Assembly: GCA_037176905.1 (NCBI GenBank)
Contig: JBBBWG010010046.1
Location: 1-22,155 of the forward strand
Direction of reading: 5' to 3'
From: Azolla pinnata
Taxonomy: Eukaryota > Streptophyta > Polypodiopsida > Salviniales > Salviniaceae
DNA length: 22,155 bases
Part shown: piece by piece, positions 1-11,000 of the stretch
Position numbering within the stretch: the first letter of the stretch is position 1
Layout of the letters: every line of letters begins with the position of its first letter
Notes under the pieces: generated by a model
Told to the model about the DNA's origin: nothing
The model's input: only the letters and a program-made list of their open reading frames with translations
Databases searched by the model: none
Program-made: the position numbers and the translations under genes

Positions 1-300
1 TCTTCTTCTTCTTCTTCTTCTTCTTCTTCTTCTTCTTCTTCTTCTTCTTCTTCTTCTTCTTCTTCTTCTTCTTCTTCACCATCGCCATTTTTCTTCTTCT
101 TCTTCTTCTTCTTCACCATCGCCATTTTTCTTCTTCTTCTTCTTCTTCTTCTTCTTCACCATCGCCATTTTTCTTCTTCTTCTTCTTCTTCTTCTTCTTC
201 GTCGTCGTTGTCTTCTTCTTCTTCACCGTCGCCATCGCCATCGCCATCTTCTTCCTCCGTCTTCTTCGTCGTCTTCTTCTCCATCGCCATCGCCATCTTC
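1..300. repeat. Compound TTC/GAA microsatellite with interspersed CACCATCGCCATTTTT blocks
   Basis: A nearly pure TTC tract runs from base 1 to about 77 and may extend past the left edge. It is then interrupted three times by the same 16-base block CACCATCGCCATTTTT, at 77-92, 114-129 and 157-172, each followed by more TTC. From about 200 the array degrades into TCGTCG, CCGTCGCCATCGCCATC and mixed TTC/GTC. On the minus strand this reads as GAA repeats and lies in the first intron of the gene whose exon is at 784-450. The regular spacing of the blocks (37 and 43 bases) suggests growth by slippage and unequal exchange. It encodes no credible protein. Confidence 0.95.
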
Positions 301-449
301 ACTATAATCCATCATCAGCATCGCCATCGCCATCGTCTCCGATCACCGCCACCATCACGAGCAATATCACCAATCATTCATCATTCATGATTCATGATTC
401 ATCAATCTTCTTTCTCCCTTTCTGTCTTTCTTTCTTTCTGCAACTATAC

Positions 450-784
450 CTCCTGATCCGAGGGTCGTGGGCGAGGATGGAGAAGAAGTCGGAGCGGAGA
501 TCGCCATAGTAGAGGATGAAGATGGCGGAGGCGAGCCACAGCAGATCCTCTGCTCGCCGCCGCCAATACTGCTTGCCCCTGCTGCACTGCATACGCGCAG
601 AAGCTGCAGATGACGACGACGACGACGATGATGATGATGAAGAAGAAGAAGAAGAAGAAGCTGGCGATGGCGATGGCGATGGCGATGATGATGATGAAAG
701 GGGTGATCGGCCGCGCCCTGATGATGACGGCGATGATGCTCTGCTCGGCCTCGCCATCTCCAGCCTCACATCGATCTCCTTCAT
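450..784 (-). CDS. First coding exon of a plant membrane protein (partial; TMEM128-like, tentative)
   Basis: The exon reads on the minus strand from an ATG at 784-782 to a GT donor (AGGAG|GTATAG) at 449-448, giving 111 codons plus two bases. The remaining exons must lie beyond the left edge, because the intron continues through the TTC/GAA array. Residues 1-30 begin MKEIDVRLEMARPSR and are basic and Ser/Pro-rich. Next come a PSPSPSPA stretch, 17 consecutive serines, and a conserved-looking segment WRRRAEDLLWLASAIFILYYG, whose hydrophobic core is a likely first membrane helix. The exon ends at DPRIRR. The helix followed by a short loop and an RIRR-like end resembles, from memory, small plant membrane proteins related to TMEM128; that family link is inference. 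The frame is open further upstream (to 958), but that extension is only low-complexity ATCG/GAATC repeat, so I prefer the ATG at 784. Function is not known from this fragment. Confidence 0.6.
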
Positions 785-790
785 TGCGCT

Positions 791-885
791 CGAATGAATC
801 GATCGAATCGAATCGAATCGAATCGATCTGATCCCCACCCGATTCCGCCTGATGATGATCGATCGATCGATCGATCGATCGATCG
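791..885. repeat. GAATC and (GATC)7 tetranucleotide repeats in the 5' leader of the minus-strand gene
   Basis: Bases 791-830 hold several GAATC/GAATCGATC units, and 857-884 is a perfect (GATC)7. GATC is its own reverse complement, so the tract can fold on itself on either strand. It lies just upstream (minus-strand sense) of the ATG at 784 and is therefore probably in the transcribed leader of that gene. Confidence 0.9.
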
Positions 886-1342
886 CCCTGCAAATCGGGA
901 TCAAATCGCCCAGAAACTCGCCCCCGCCCACCTGCGGCGCTCCATCTGCATGATCCACGAATCGCCCACCATTCGATTCGATCCGATCTGATTCATTTTC
1001 GCACCGCCACAGAGTCGCCCACCATCCAGAACACGGACGGATTCGATCATTCAGCCAAAGCCCCGATTCGATTCCGCGGCAGAATCCAAATCTCTGATCG
1101 CTCTATCAGCGATCGAAACCGAAAATCGCACCTAAAACCTTGAAAAACAGCTAAACTAGTCTGATTAATCACGTACCGTATCTTTATCCTATCGCCACTG
1201 ATTGATCGATCTACCGAATCCGAACTGCCAATCCCGCAAACCGCTATTCCCTCGTTGATTTGGAGGAGGGATTAGGCTCTTCAAGGAGGCGACATTATTG
1301 ATTAATTGACAGAAATTGAACTCAGCGGGACAGAAGCAGATC

Positions 1343-1350
1343 TATATATA
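1343..1350 (-). promoter_or_regulatory. Possible TATA element for the minus-strand gene at 784
   Basis: TATATATA is palindromic and could serve either strand. It sits about 560 bases upstream of the ATG at 784, which would imply a long leader of about 530 bases unless a leader intron is removed. It is offered only as the best TATA-like site on this side. A start nearer the ATG without a TATA box is equally possible. Confidence 0.25.
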
Positions 1351-4300
1351 CAGGAAGAGTGTACGTTCGTATATGCGTATCTATACGTATACAAGACGTG
1401 TACGTATACGTCTACCCGTATGTGTATAGATACTAGATAGATAATTGAAAAAAAGGGTCTAACAAATTTATTAATTACTTCTTAATTATAGATTATATCA
1501 CACCTAGTGTTGTCTCTCACTCAAAACCAAGGCCCAATTGATTGATTAACATTACATTAATTAGAGATTCTTAGATTACCAACATCTGCTAAACCGAATC
1601 GATCAGTAAACTGCATGACAAAGTAGGGAGCAATTAGTAATTAGCATTCGGAAGATTAAGACACGAGGAAGAGATAGATGGAAGCAGATAGATAGTAAGG
1701 GAAGGATCGAATCGATTAGCGAGGAGAAGCGATTAAGGAGTAAACAGTAGTAAGCGAAGGTGGAAAATCGATTAGGGAGAATTAATTTGGCGTTAATTCT
1801 CGGCGCGAGATAGAACTATGCATTAATATGTAATTTTTAGTTTTAGTGGGCATTAAAATGTAATTAACAAATTTGTCAGGTGTGTCTGGTATCGGTAGGT
1901 TTCTCTGGGTTTTTGTTTTTTTTAAGCTCCTTCTTTTGACTAAAACCCGAGGAACCAAACCACACTGTTTAGCATGTAATACTGGTCAAAAAGACGGTAG
2001 TTCGGGGGACTGATCGACCTGCCTACTGGTGTTGTTGCTAGATGATGTTTGTTCCCGACACGGAGAAGAGAAATGTCCATCGATCGATCGATCGATCCAG
2101 AGTTCCGAAAGCGAAATCGAGAGGTCGCAAATCTGCTTTTGTCGTTGCTGCTCGCGTACAGAACTGTAGAAGAAATCTGGCAAAGTGGGAGGGGTTGACT
2201 TTACAGACGATTTTCCTCGCCCCGAATTCGGACCTTCCACAGACCTTTCTCTCTACACCATAACCGACACTTTGACTGAGCTCGGAAATCAGGAGAGCAG
2301 AGCAGTGCTTCTTCTTCTTCTACTGCTTCTTCTGACCATGGAACTCTCCAGATCCCGATCCAGCTCCCTACTGAGTCCTAGCTCTACAGGCTTTTTTTTC
2401 GACGTGAAAGCACAACCGAATCGGAAGATGCAGATGAACACGTTCGGGAGAAAAGAGAACTGGATAGGGGCTATGACCCTTCTTTGTCTGATCCAGACTT
2501 GAGTTCCCTATGTTTGTGTCTGTGTCTGTGTCTGGGACGAAATTATTTAGGCTTTCAGAGACAAAAACAAAACAGACTGAAGCTGTTTGACTCGAAAGAC
2601 TGCTCAAAGACATCACTGAAACGGTCGAAGAGATTTCTCGTCACCAATGGCATCTGAACTCTATCCTGTTCATTCCGGAGGAAAACTGCTTTTAGCTAGA
2701 GTTATATAGATTGGAGCAAGTAGCCAAATGGCTTAGCAAACTACGGATCAAGCATATAGAAGCAAATTTGATTAAGATTGTCAGATGTTTGTTTGGCGTA
2801 AGCCAGTAAGTACTCTTTCAGACATGCCAACTCCCTGCTCTTCTGCGAGGTCTAATCATCATGTTAGTGCTATTAATTTGTATAGATTAGATGGGTGCTA
2901 TGTTTCCGATTAGAAGAATCGAGGAGAGGTGTCGATGTTCTTCCAAGGTTCGTCTTTTCGAGTCGTGCCCCCCTAATGAAACATTTTTTTCAAAGACAGG
3001 AGAAATTTGCGTCATCTGGCATTAAAAATCTCTAATTATGTGGGATGATTGATGAAGTGTTTGAGCAGGATGTCTCTCGCATATGGACTATACCGCATTG
3101 TCTCCGCCCGCGACAGGTTGCAGAAAAGGCAATGTTTGCATTTCGACGATTTTCTGCATTTTTCATAGGAAATGTGCAAGAAATGTTCCCCCCTCATTGG
3201 ATATTTCCACCTCTGATTACCTAATCAAATGATAGGTGATCAAGTTATAACTAATGTAAAGGAGTTTTATTTTGAAAAAAAAAACAATATATTAATGTCT
3301 TCTTAGGCTAATATTGGCCTGTGAGACAAAACATACAACAATGTTTGTGTATCCATTCATCTATGAGAGTACGATTACAATTACAATTACAATCATCTAA
3401 TGTTTGGATAGGGGGAGAAAATCATGTTGATACAGGATTTAGGAGAATTCGTTGCAAAGAGGATGACAGAGATCCTATATCTCGAACATTTCCTTGTTAA
3501 GATATGGGCAATGCACAGGATCGTAAAGATACGAAATCACAGGATTGTCAAAGATCCGAGCTGGAATCGCTAGATGTAGCTGTAGAGGAGCTAGATCATG
3601 TTGGATCGTTCGTTCAGCTAAATTGCCCATTGATCGGCACAAGAGCCGAAAGTGGGCGATCATCAAGCTTTTCGTTTTTTTTACGAGTGCATCGGTAGTG
3701 CTGTTTCTGGATGACACCTGATCACGAGGTTGATTTTGGCCTGCAGTGAAACACAGAGCGTAGAATCGGAACCAATCTTGGAATCGCATGGTTAGATTCC
3801 GTGAGGAATAATTAATTGATCCCATGCTAATACTCGAAACAACCCTTGGCAACAAGCCGAGCCTTCTTCTACATACTTTCTAGCTGCGATCGCGATCATC
3901 GTGACCCTGTTTCGGATGATCGATGCATGAGAGAGTCAACGATCGGAGCACTTGTGCCAGACTTGTGACGATCTCGAGAAGTCATGGCACTGACATTTTT
4001 ATCTGCATTTTTTTCTCGGTTTGGTCCCAATCATTCGATCGGTACCACACACACAAAAAAAAAGAGCTTGGAATGCAGGCGTAGAACCTCTCTCTCCGCA
4101 TTGACCTTCTTCGAATTCTTCGATTCGTTCGAAGGTTCTTTTTCTGGGGCGAAACCTTTCTACGGATTCATTCCATCGTGGTGAGCCCTCATGTTCCACA
4201 AACGTTGGCGCACGATGAGCTCACGGCATGATCGTGCCCACATGCCCCCCCCTCTTCACTGCCACTACTGGGCCAATCAGACGTTTTCCGTCGTCTGCTA

Positions 4301-4832
4301 GACTTCATGCGGCATATCGTAGATGTAGATAAGGATGGTAAACTGGAATCTTTTTCCACAGATGACCAGAAGCAGCATGTAGCTGGACAAGTGAGTGTTT
4401 GGCGTACACACAATCATCGGAAAGCTACAGAGGGGCCCCTCGAAAGACACTCTCGCACGTTCTGTACGATAAGCCAAGGAGCAACCGAACCAACTATAGC
4501 TCTGTATCCATACATCTGGAAGAAGCCTCGATATTCGTGTCCATCTCTCGGCAGCAGTTAAGCAAAACAATGGAGCGTAGCCGCGTCGGAACTGGGATGT
4601 TGTTGTTATATGCCCCTCAGCCTCTGAAAGATTCCAGCATGCTTTGTTGTCGATGTATACATGGCACATTGAGCTGTCTGTCTGTATGCCCCATTCCGGG
4701 TGTCCCGAAACACACAGAATGCGAATCGATTCGATCGTTCTGCGCCCGATTCTCTGAATAATCACAAGCTGAATACGTCCTCATCTCGCCAGAATTCCCT
4801 AGATTTCGGCCCCCCTCGTTTTTTCGAGCAAT
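1351..4832. other. Intergenic region without a recognisable gene
   Basis: About 3.5 kb between the divergent genes. Open frames here are short, lack convincing splice partners and match no family I know. Local features are a near-palindrome at 1394-1413 (AGACGTGTACGTATACGTCT), an (ATCG)n tract at 2079-2097, a TTC-rich run near 2307-2332, a (TGTGTC)n stretch near 2514-2533 and three ATTACA units at about 3374-3391. GC content rises in 3500-4760 compared with 3150-3470, but I see no protein signature there. Decayed transposon or pseudogene sequence cannot be excluded. Confidence 0.6.
2079..2097. repeat. (ATCG)n microsatellite
   Basis: A perfect run of ATCG units ending in ATC. It is the same self-complementary tetranucleotide class as the tract at 857-884. 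Confidence 0.9.
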
Positions 4833-4840
4833 CTATAAAC
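4833..4840 (+). promoter_or_regulatory. TATA box of the SPATA20-like gene
   Basis: CTATAAAC lies 227-234 bases upstream of the initiator ATG at 5067, in a GC-rich surround and followed by a CT-rich leader. A start site about 30 bases downstream, near 4865, would give a leader of about 200 bases. The core matches the plant TATA consensus (TATAAA). The exact start was not determinable from sequence alone. Confidence 0.6.
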
Positions 4841-4944
4841 CCCACACTCCAAGTCTAGCAAGGTCTTGTTCTCTGCTGCAGTTCTGTTCTTCCTCAATTT
4901 GTTCCTCTAATTTCCTTTTGTAGATCAATGTTTGCAAAACTAGA

Positions 4945-5020
4945 ACTTCTTCTTTCTTCTTCTTCTTCTTCTTATTTCTTCTTTCTTCTTTCTTCTTCTT
5001 CTTTCTTCTTCTTCCTTCTT
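4945..5020 (+). repeat. CT-rich TTC-type microsatellite in the 5' leader
   Basis: Runs of TTC and TTTC between the predicted transcription start and the ATG at 5067. Pyrimidine-rich leaders are common in plant genes. This one lies inside an upstream reading frame that starts at 4928, where it would be read as Ser and then Phe/Leu runs. Confidence 0.85.
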
Positions 5021-5066
5021 ATTTCCATTTCTGTCCCCGTTTCCTTCCTCTCGCTTCGTCCTTGCC

Positions 5067-8000
5067 ATGCTGTTGTTAGGGTTCCGCTCCGCCTTGCCAT
5101 TGCCATCGCCATCGCCATATGCGTCGCCGTCCCCGTTTCTCCTCCTCTCCTCCGCCTTCAAAGCTCGCTCCTTGTTCCACTCGAAGCTCCTCGCGTCTGT
5201 ATCTTCGGCTTCGTCTTCGTCTTCGTCTTCGTCTTCGCTTCCCTTCCTCTCTGGTTCCCGTCCGGTCCGCTGTATCGCCTCTGGGACGCCCGCCATGGAC
5301 GCTTCCGGCGAAGGTCGGGGAAAAAGCAAAGAGGACCCGAAGCCCTTCACCAACCGGCTTGCCAAGGAACACAGCCCCTATCTTCTTCAACATGCGCACA
5401 ATCCGGTACCATTATGCGCCTCTCTCTATCTCTTTGTGTTTCCTCTGCCATTGCCGCCATTATTTTTCTGCTGTTATATTATGTCTGTGCCTGAATCTTT
5501 CTCGATTTATATACAAGTATTGCATGCAAAGGGGATGAGTCAGTCTTGAAGTGTCGTATCTGTGTGGCAACTCTGGTATCGCTACTTCTAATAATTTGTA
5601 GACAGCTGCTAGTCACAAGCTACATTTATTATATTTTCTTCTATAATTCAGAAAGGCACCGTTGAATTTGGAAATTGAGTCTGCAAATTCCTCTAATGGA
5701 CTGTGATCATGTTTTAGGAATACTCTACGATAACCTGGAGTGAACGTAATTTGCATTGTTTCGAGGATTGATCATGAATACTTCAAAACAAGATTTGATT
5801 TTGTGTAGGACTACTGTACATAAAACACTAAATCACGAAAACACAAAATCATGATGGTAACATTTGTTGTGATTTGATGCATGCATAAGAAAGGATTCGG
5901 ATTACATTTCAAACCCTTAGCATGATACACAGCTCTGCGGACATCCTAGTTGTGAAGGATGAAGGGCGTACTTCAAAACAAAACTTAATTTTGTATAGAA
6001 CCGATGCACACAAGGCACTGGAAAAAGTCAAAATCATGATGATAATCTTGATTGTAATTTCATACATGCTGCAGGGAAGACTCCAATTGTCTATCAAACC
6101 TGACCATTTTATGTTGTGAGATGAATCAAGAGTCAAATATATATGCTAGGATAGTGCTTTCAAAAGTATTCCCTTAAGGCTTACCAAAAACCTAGGGCGC
6201 AGTGCGGGACATGGAGATGATCATCAATGGGTTATGGAAACCCAACGGCAGTTTGATTATGTGATATGGAGTATAAATGTACTGCCGCTTGTGCCAATAT
6301 AGAGTGGATTGTGCCCATATGGTCATGAACTAAGTCTAAAAAGTAAGAATTGTTGAAATTGATAGTCAATTCATATAATAAATGAAGATGGATCAGCTCC
6401 ACAATATCTCTTCATGTCTTCTTATATGCATATATGTCTCTCTCATGTGCTTTTGGTGTGATAGGAAAGCTCGGGAATATGGATTTGTGGAAGAATATTG
6501 GCTGTTTTCTGTGAAAATAAGAGGGAGACGAAATGTTAGAAGCATGATTAGTATGCAATTATGTCCAAAAGGGTGAAAATGAGAGGGGTAAGATGTGCTT
6601 CAGTGTGTACCAACTGCCTTGTGTCGTGCATAAATAATGCAGCTAAACTTATGTTTAACCCTAAAGGGTTCACAGTCAGTCCATAAATAACATCCAGCCA
6701 AACAGAACGAAGTGCATACACATTTACAGGAATTTAACAATGGATGCACCATATAGTAGGAGATGAAAAGGAGGAAGGGGGCTCAGGTACATTGTATTTT
6801 CTTGGCTTTTTGTTCAGGTGGATTGGTTTCCATGGGGTGAACAAGCATTTGCAAAAGCGCGGATGGAGGATAAACCAATTTTTCTATCTGGTAGTCCTTG
6901 AATCAGTTTTCTTGTTGTTTTTGTGAAAACTACTTATAACTTGACCTCTTTGTATTGTGGATATGGATGCTGTTTTGGCCCTAAAATTGAAGTTGGCTAC
7001 AGCACTTGTCATTGGTATGTAACTATAACTTTATCATTAAGTGAAGTAACATATGGAATTGTCATGCGTGAAGCTGGACCTTTTGTCTAGTTAATATAAA
7101 ATATGTTTCAGTATGCCCTTATGGCTGTAAAAATTACTGTGGTGTAACATGCAAAGATACTTCCAAAGAAAGGACATTTTTATTTTGTTTTGGAAACCTT
7201 CACTTTTGACCTTAAACTTTAATATGAGTTCCTAATTAGCTAATCTGGAGCTAATAAGTTATGTGATACAGTTTCCCAGAAGTAAATTTCATCTCTGATA
7301 TGTGCATGGCATAGGTGCCATGTAATGGAGGTAGAGTCATTCGAAAACGAAGAAGTTGCCAAATCTATGAATGAATGGTTCGTAAACATAAAGGTAAGAA
7401 GTTACTATCTAATATGCTGGCTATGATGATAATCACATTGGTGATTTCCCAAGTATTTACATCTCTTCCATGTTTCAGGTTGACCGTGAAGAAAGGCCAG
7501 ATGTTGATAAAGTAAGTTACCTGTTTACAGAAGTGATATAGCTACACTTATTTAATTCATATCATAAAATGTGTAGCATTCTTGTCTAAAAGTTATGCGA
7601 CCATGCAATATTGGGTTCTAGGTATATATGACATATGTTCAAGCAACTCAAGGTGGTGGAGGCTGGCCAATGAGCGTTTTTCTGACCCCTGAACTGAAGC
7701 CAATGGTTGGAGGTACATATTTCCCTCCAGATGACAAGTATGGTCGTCCAGGTTTCAAATCTATATTGCGGTAATCTTTTTTCTATATGTGCTTCTTTAT
7801 GTCTGAGAATTAGGAGTATTTTTGTTGAATTATGCATGTTTATAGGTACTAGCATTTCATGCATGTGAGCAAGCTGGAGGGCTATCTGCACATGTTTGTG
7901 CTAGAAATTATAATTCTGAACATACATCTCTACAGTGGCATCATCTGCGTTCATTTCGGTTTCATACCACAAGTCTTTTTAGTCCATTATTGCCGTTATA

Positions 8001-11000
8001 ACTTGCATAGAATACTTTTCAGCAAGCAAGATTCAAGACTATCTTGAAAGCATGTCATGAAGTTAAGATAGCAATAACACTAGTTGTATATTGTTAAATT
8101 TTTTATATTTAGCATCATTTTGTATTGTCGGATTCAATGTGTGATACAAAGGCTTCTAGAGCATGTTAAATTGCGTGTGTGGCGTGGTTTAGAAGTTTCA
8201 GCGGTTTCAGCCAGTTTTTGATAAATGACTGACCCATAATACACTAGCATGGTAGTCCACATAAACAGAGGTTGATATTCTGGAGTGTCTGTGTGTCTCT
8301 AAATGTCTTTTATGGCCTTCATTAAATTGCCCACTAAATCTGAAGTCTGACCTCAGAGGAACAACTTGATCTCTGGATTTTTTCTTGTATGAAATTTCTT
8401 GAAACAGATGAAGCGGAGAAGAGTTCAAGATTAGAGAATGTAGAACTGTGATGATCGAGTAGGATTAGGGGTATTAAGAGCAGCTGACCGAGACCACATC
8501 TGTAGAGTTACATGAGAAACAACAGAAAACTGTAACGATTAGGTAGCTGCATATCAGGGTTGAGGGTCAGAAAGAACCAACTGATGTAGATTGCATGCAT
8601 CAGGGCTACAGAAAAAAAAGTTAACGAATTCATAAGTCATGTGTTCCACAATGCCATCAAAGAGTAGTAAAGAATGTTATATTCTTGGTGGGGTATGATG
8701 ATAATGTCTGCTTCCATGATGTTTGATTTCTTAGTATATAAAATCGCTTCCAATTCTTTAGGAATAAGAACATGATATGTTTTCCAGGTTTTTGCAAGGG
8801 CAATACTTTTCCATAATTTTTTTGACCAATTTACCTTGTTTAGATAATATGTTCTACCATATATTCGTTTTATCTATCTCATTCTACAATACAAAATTCA
8901 GTTGGAATTCATAGATATCTGTTAAGCGCTACATTTCTGGAGACACACATTGCTGTAAGCTGGATTCCTGATAGTTCAATGAATTTCAGGAACAAGATCA
9001 TAAAAGTGCACAGCTGAAATATTAAGTTTTAGTAAACCTAAAATTGCTCTTCTGAAAAATGAGTTGAGAAAACATATATGTGTCTTGCCCTCAAAGTGAA
9101 GCACCATAAATAAAACTCAGTAGAAAGGACCATAAGATGAGAAAACGACGTCATTCTGCAGTTACCACTAAAGTCTCGAGAAATCTTCCCTTTCTACTTC
9201 AAATTTCAAAGCTTCAATATGAGTCAAAAATGAAGTTCTCTACATTTTTCTGGTTGCTAGGATGTATTGGATTGGAAGAAACTGGATTATAAGCATGCCA
9301 AATTTTATCATAAACTTTCTGTAGTAGTGCAAGACCATAGCTATCATTGTAGAGAAGAAAATAGTTACCTTCATATGAGATATGACTTGTGGATGACTAA
9401 TTGAAATTTATTTCAGTCGTGTAAAGGAAGTCTGGGATACAAAAAAAGATGCAATCAGACAAAGTGGAGAAGAGGTCGTACAACAACTTGCTGAGGCTAC
9501 AGCTGCAAGTGCATCTTCACCCAAGTTAGCTCAGGGTTTGCCTCAGCTAGCTGTGGAGTCATGTGCGTTGGAGGTCAGATGAAGTACCTCTATAACTAAT
9601 GCTAAATCTATTCCAATACTTGTATCACATTTTGATGAGCGAGTGTGAAAGAGATATTTAATGAACGATATTTTAACAAAATAGTTTCTGTTTGTACATG
9701 TTGCATTATGCAGCTGGCAAAAGGCTATGATAAAAAATTAGGGGGTTTTGGAGGTCCACCAAAATTTCCCAGACCGGTGGAGTTATATGTTGTAATGCGT
9801 CACTATAAGCGTTTACATCAAGCAGGAAAAGAGGCAGCTGCAGGAAAGTTCCTGGACATGGCTCTGCACACTTTGAAATGCATGATGAGAGGAGGAATTC
9901 ATGATCACATTGGGGGTGGTTTTCACAGATATAGCGTTGATGAACACTGGCATGGTATATGTCCTTAGCACTACCTGCTGTTTTTTAAGAACTATGTGTT
10001 TAACATGTTGACATTTGAGTTTATCTATTCCAAAGACTTACGTAAGTGCTTAGAACATCAAATAATAGATACATACACCCTCAATAATGATCTTAAAAGG
10101 ATTGGACATTCAGATGCCTTTTTTCATTAGCCTGAACTTTGTGACATAAGACTAAGCTTATATGCATCCCAGATCATCTTCACTCATGGTTGGATATGTG
10201 GGGCCTTTAATTCTTCAACTGGATATTGTCACTTTTTTGCTTTCCTAATTACACTGTCCAGGCTAAAACATTTTTGCAATATGCTTATTCCTGTAGCATC
10301 AAAGCGTTTTCCCAGTTTTTATTCTGAAATTTGCCTATGTAACATTCTAAATGTCCATATAGAAAGTTCTTGATAGTTTTGACAAATGCTTAAAGCATTC
10401 TAATAGTTTATGTAATGGAAAGATTATGTTTATTGCTGTTGGAACCTTTAACTGTGCAAAGGAAATAATCGTCCAATGATGATAGAATTTGTCATTTGAA
10501 TTGTCATTGCACAAACATGTACCATTTCAAATATAAGTTTTGAAAGGAATAGAAGAGTTCTGTCTGTAATATGATATATTAACTTCGTTATCTTATTTTG
10601 TCTATCGTAGTATATTTTCCTAAAATTAGATGATTGATGTGTTCATTTGACTGCGTATTTGCTATTTTTGTAGTGCCTCATTTTGAAAAGATGCTGTATG
10701 ATCAAGGGCAACTGGTGAATGCTTATCTTGATGCTTTGTGTATTACAAAAGACCCTATATATGGCCATGTTGCAATGGACATACTGGACTACCTGAAGCG
10801 AGGGATGTTACATCCAGAGGGTGGTATATATTCAGCTGAGGATGCTGATAGTGCCGAGAAAGAAGGTGATGCACGGAAAAAAGAGGGTGCATTCTATGTT
10901 TGGACGACCCAAGAGGTAATTATGGTCTTTTTGTATCATATTATTGTGCAGGAATAACAGTGAAAGAACATGTGAATAACTGTTAAAGAACATACTGTTT

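Noticed and set aside
77..172. CRISPR-like pattern of a repeated 16-mer with intervening sequence
   Set aside because: The intervening sequence is TTC repeat, the unit is low complexity, and the context is plant nuclear DNA.
785..958. N-terminal extension of the left membrane-protein exon to an ATG at 958
   Set aside because: The extra residues come from GAATC/ATCG microsatellites and look like leader; the product reads naturally from the ATG at 784.
3475..3855. Minus-strand open frame of 126 codons
   Set aside because: No recognisable motif, no promoter or splice context, and an overlapping frame of similar quality on the other strand.
4298..4765. Open frames on both strands (155 and 120 codons)
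   Set aside because: Mutually overlapping, no family resemblance, and they end close to the SPATA20-like promoter; probably chance in a stop-poor stretch.
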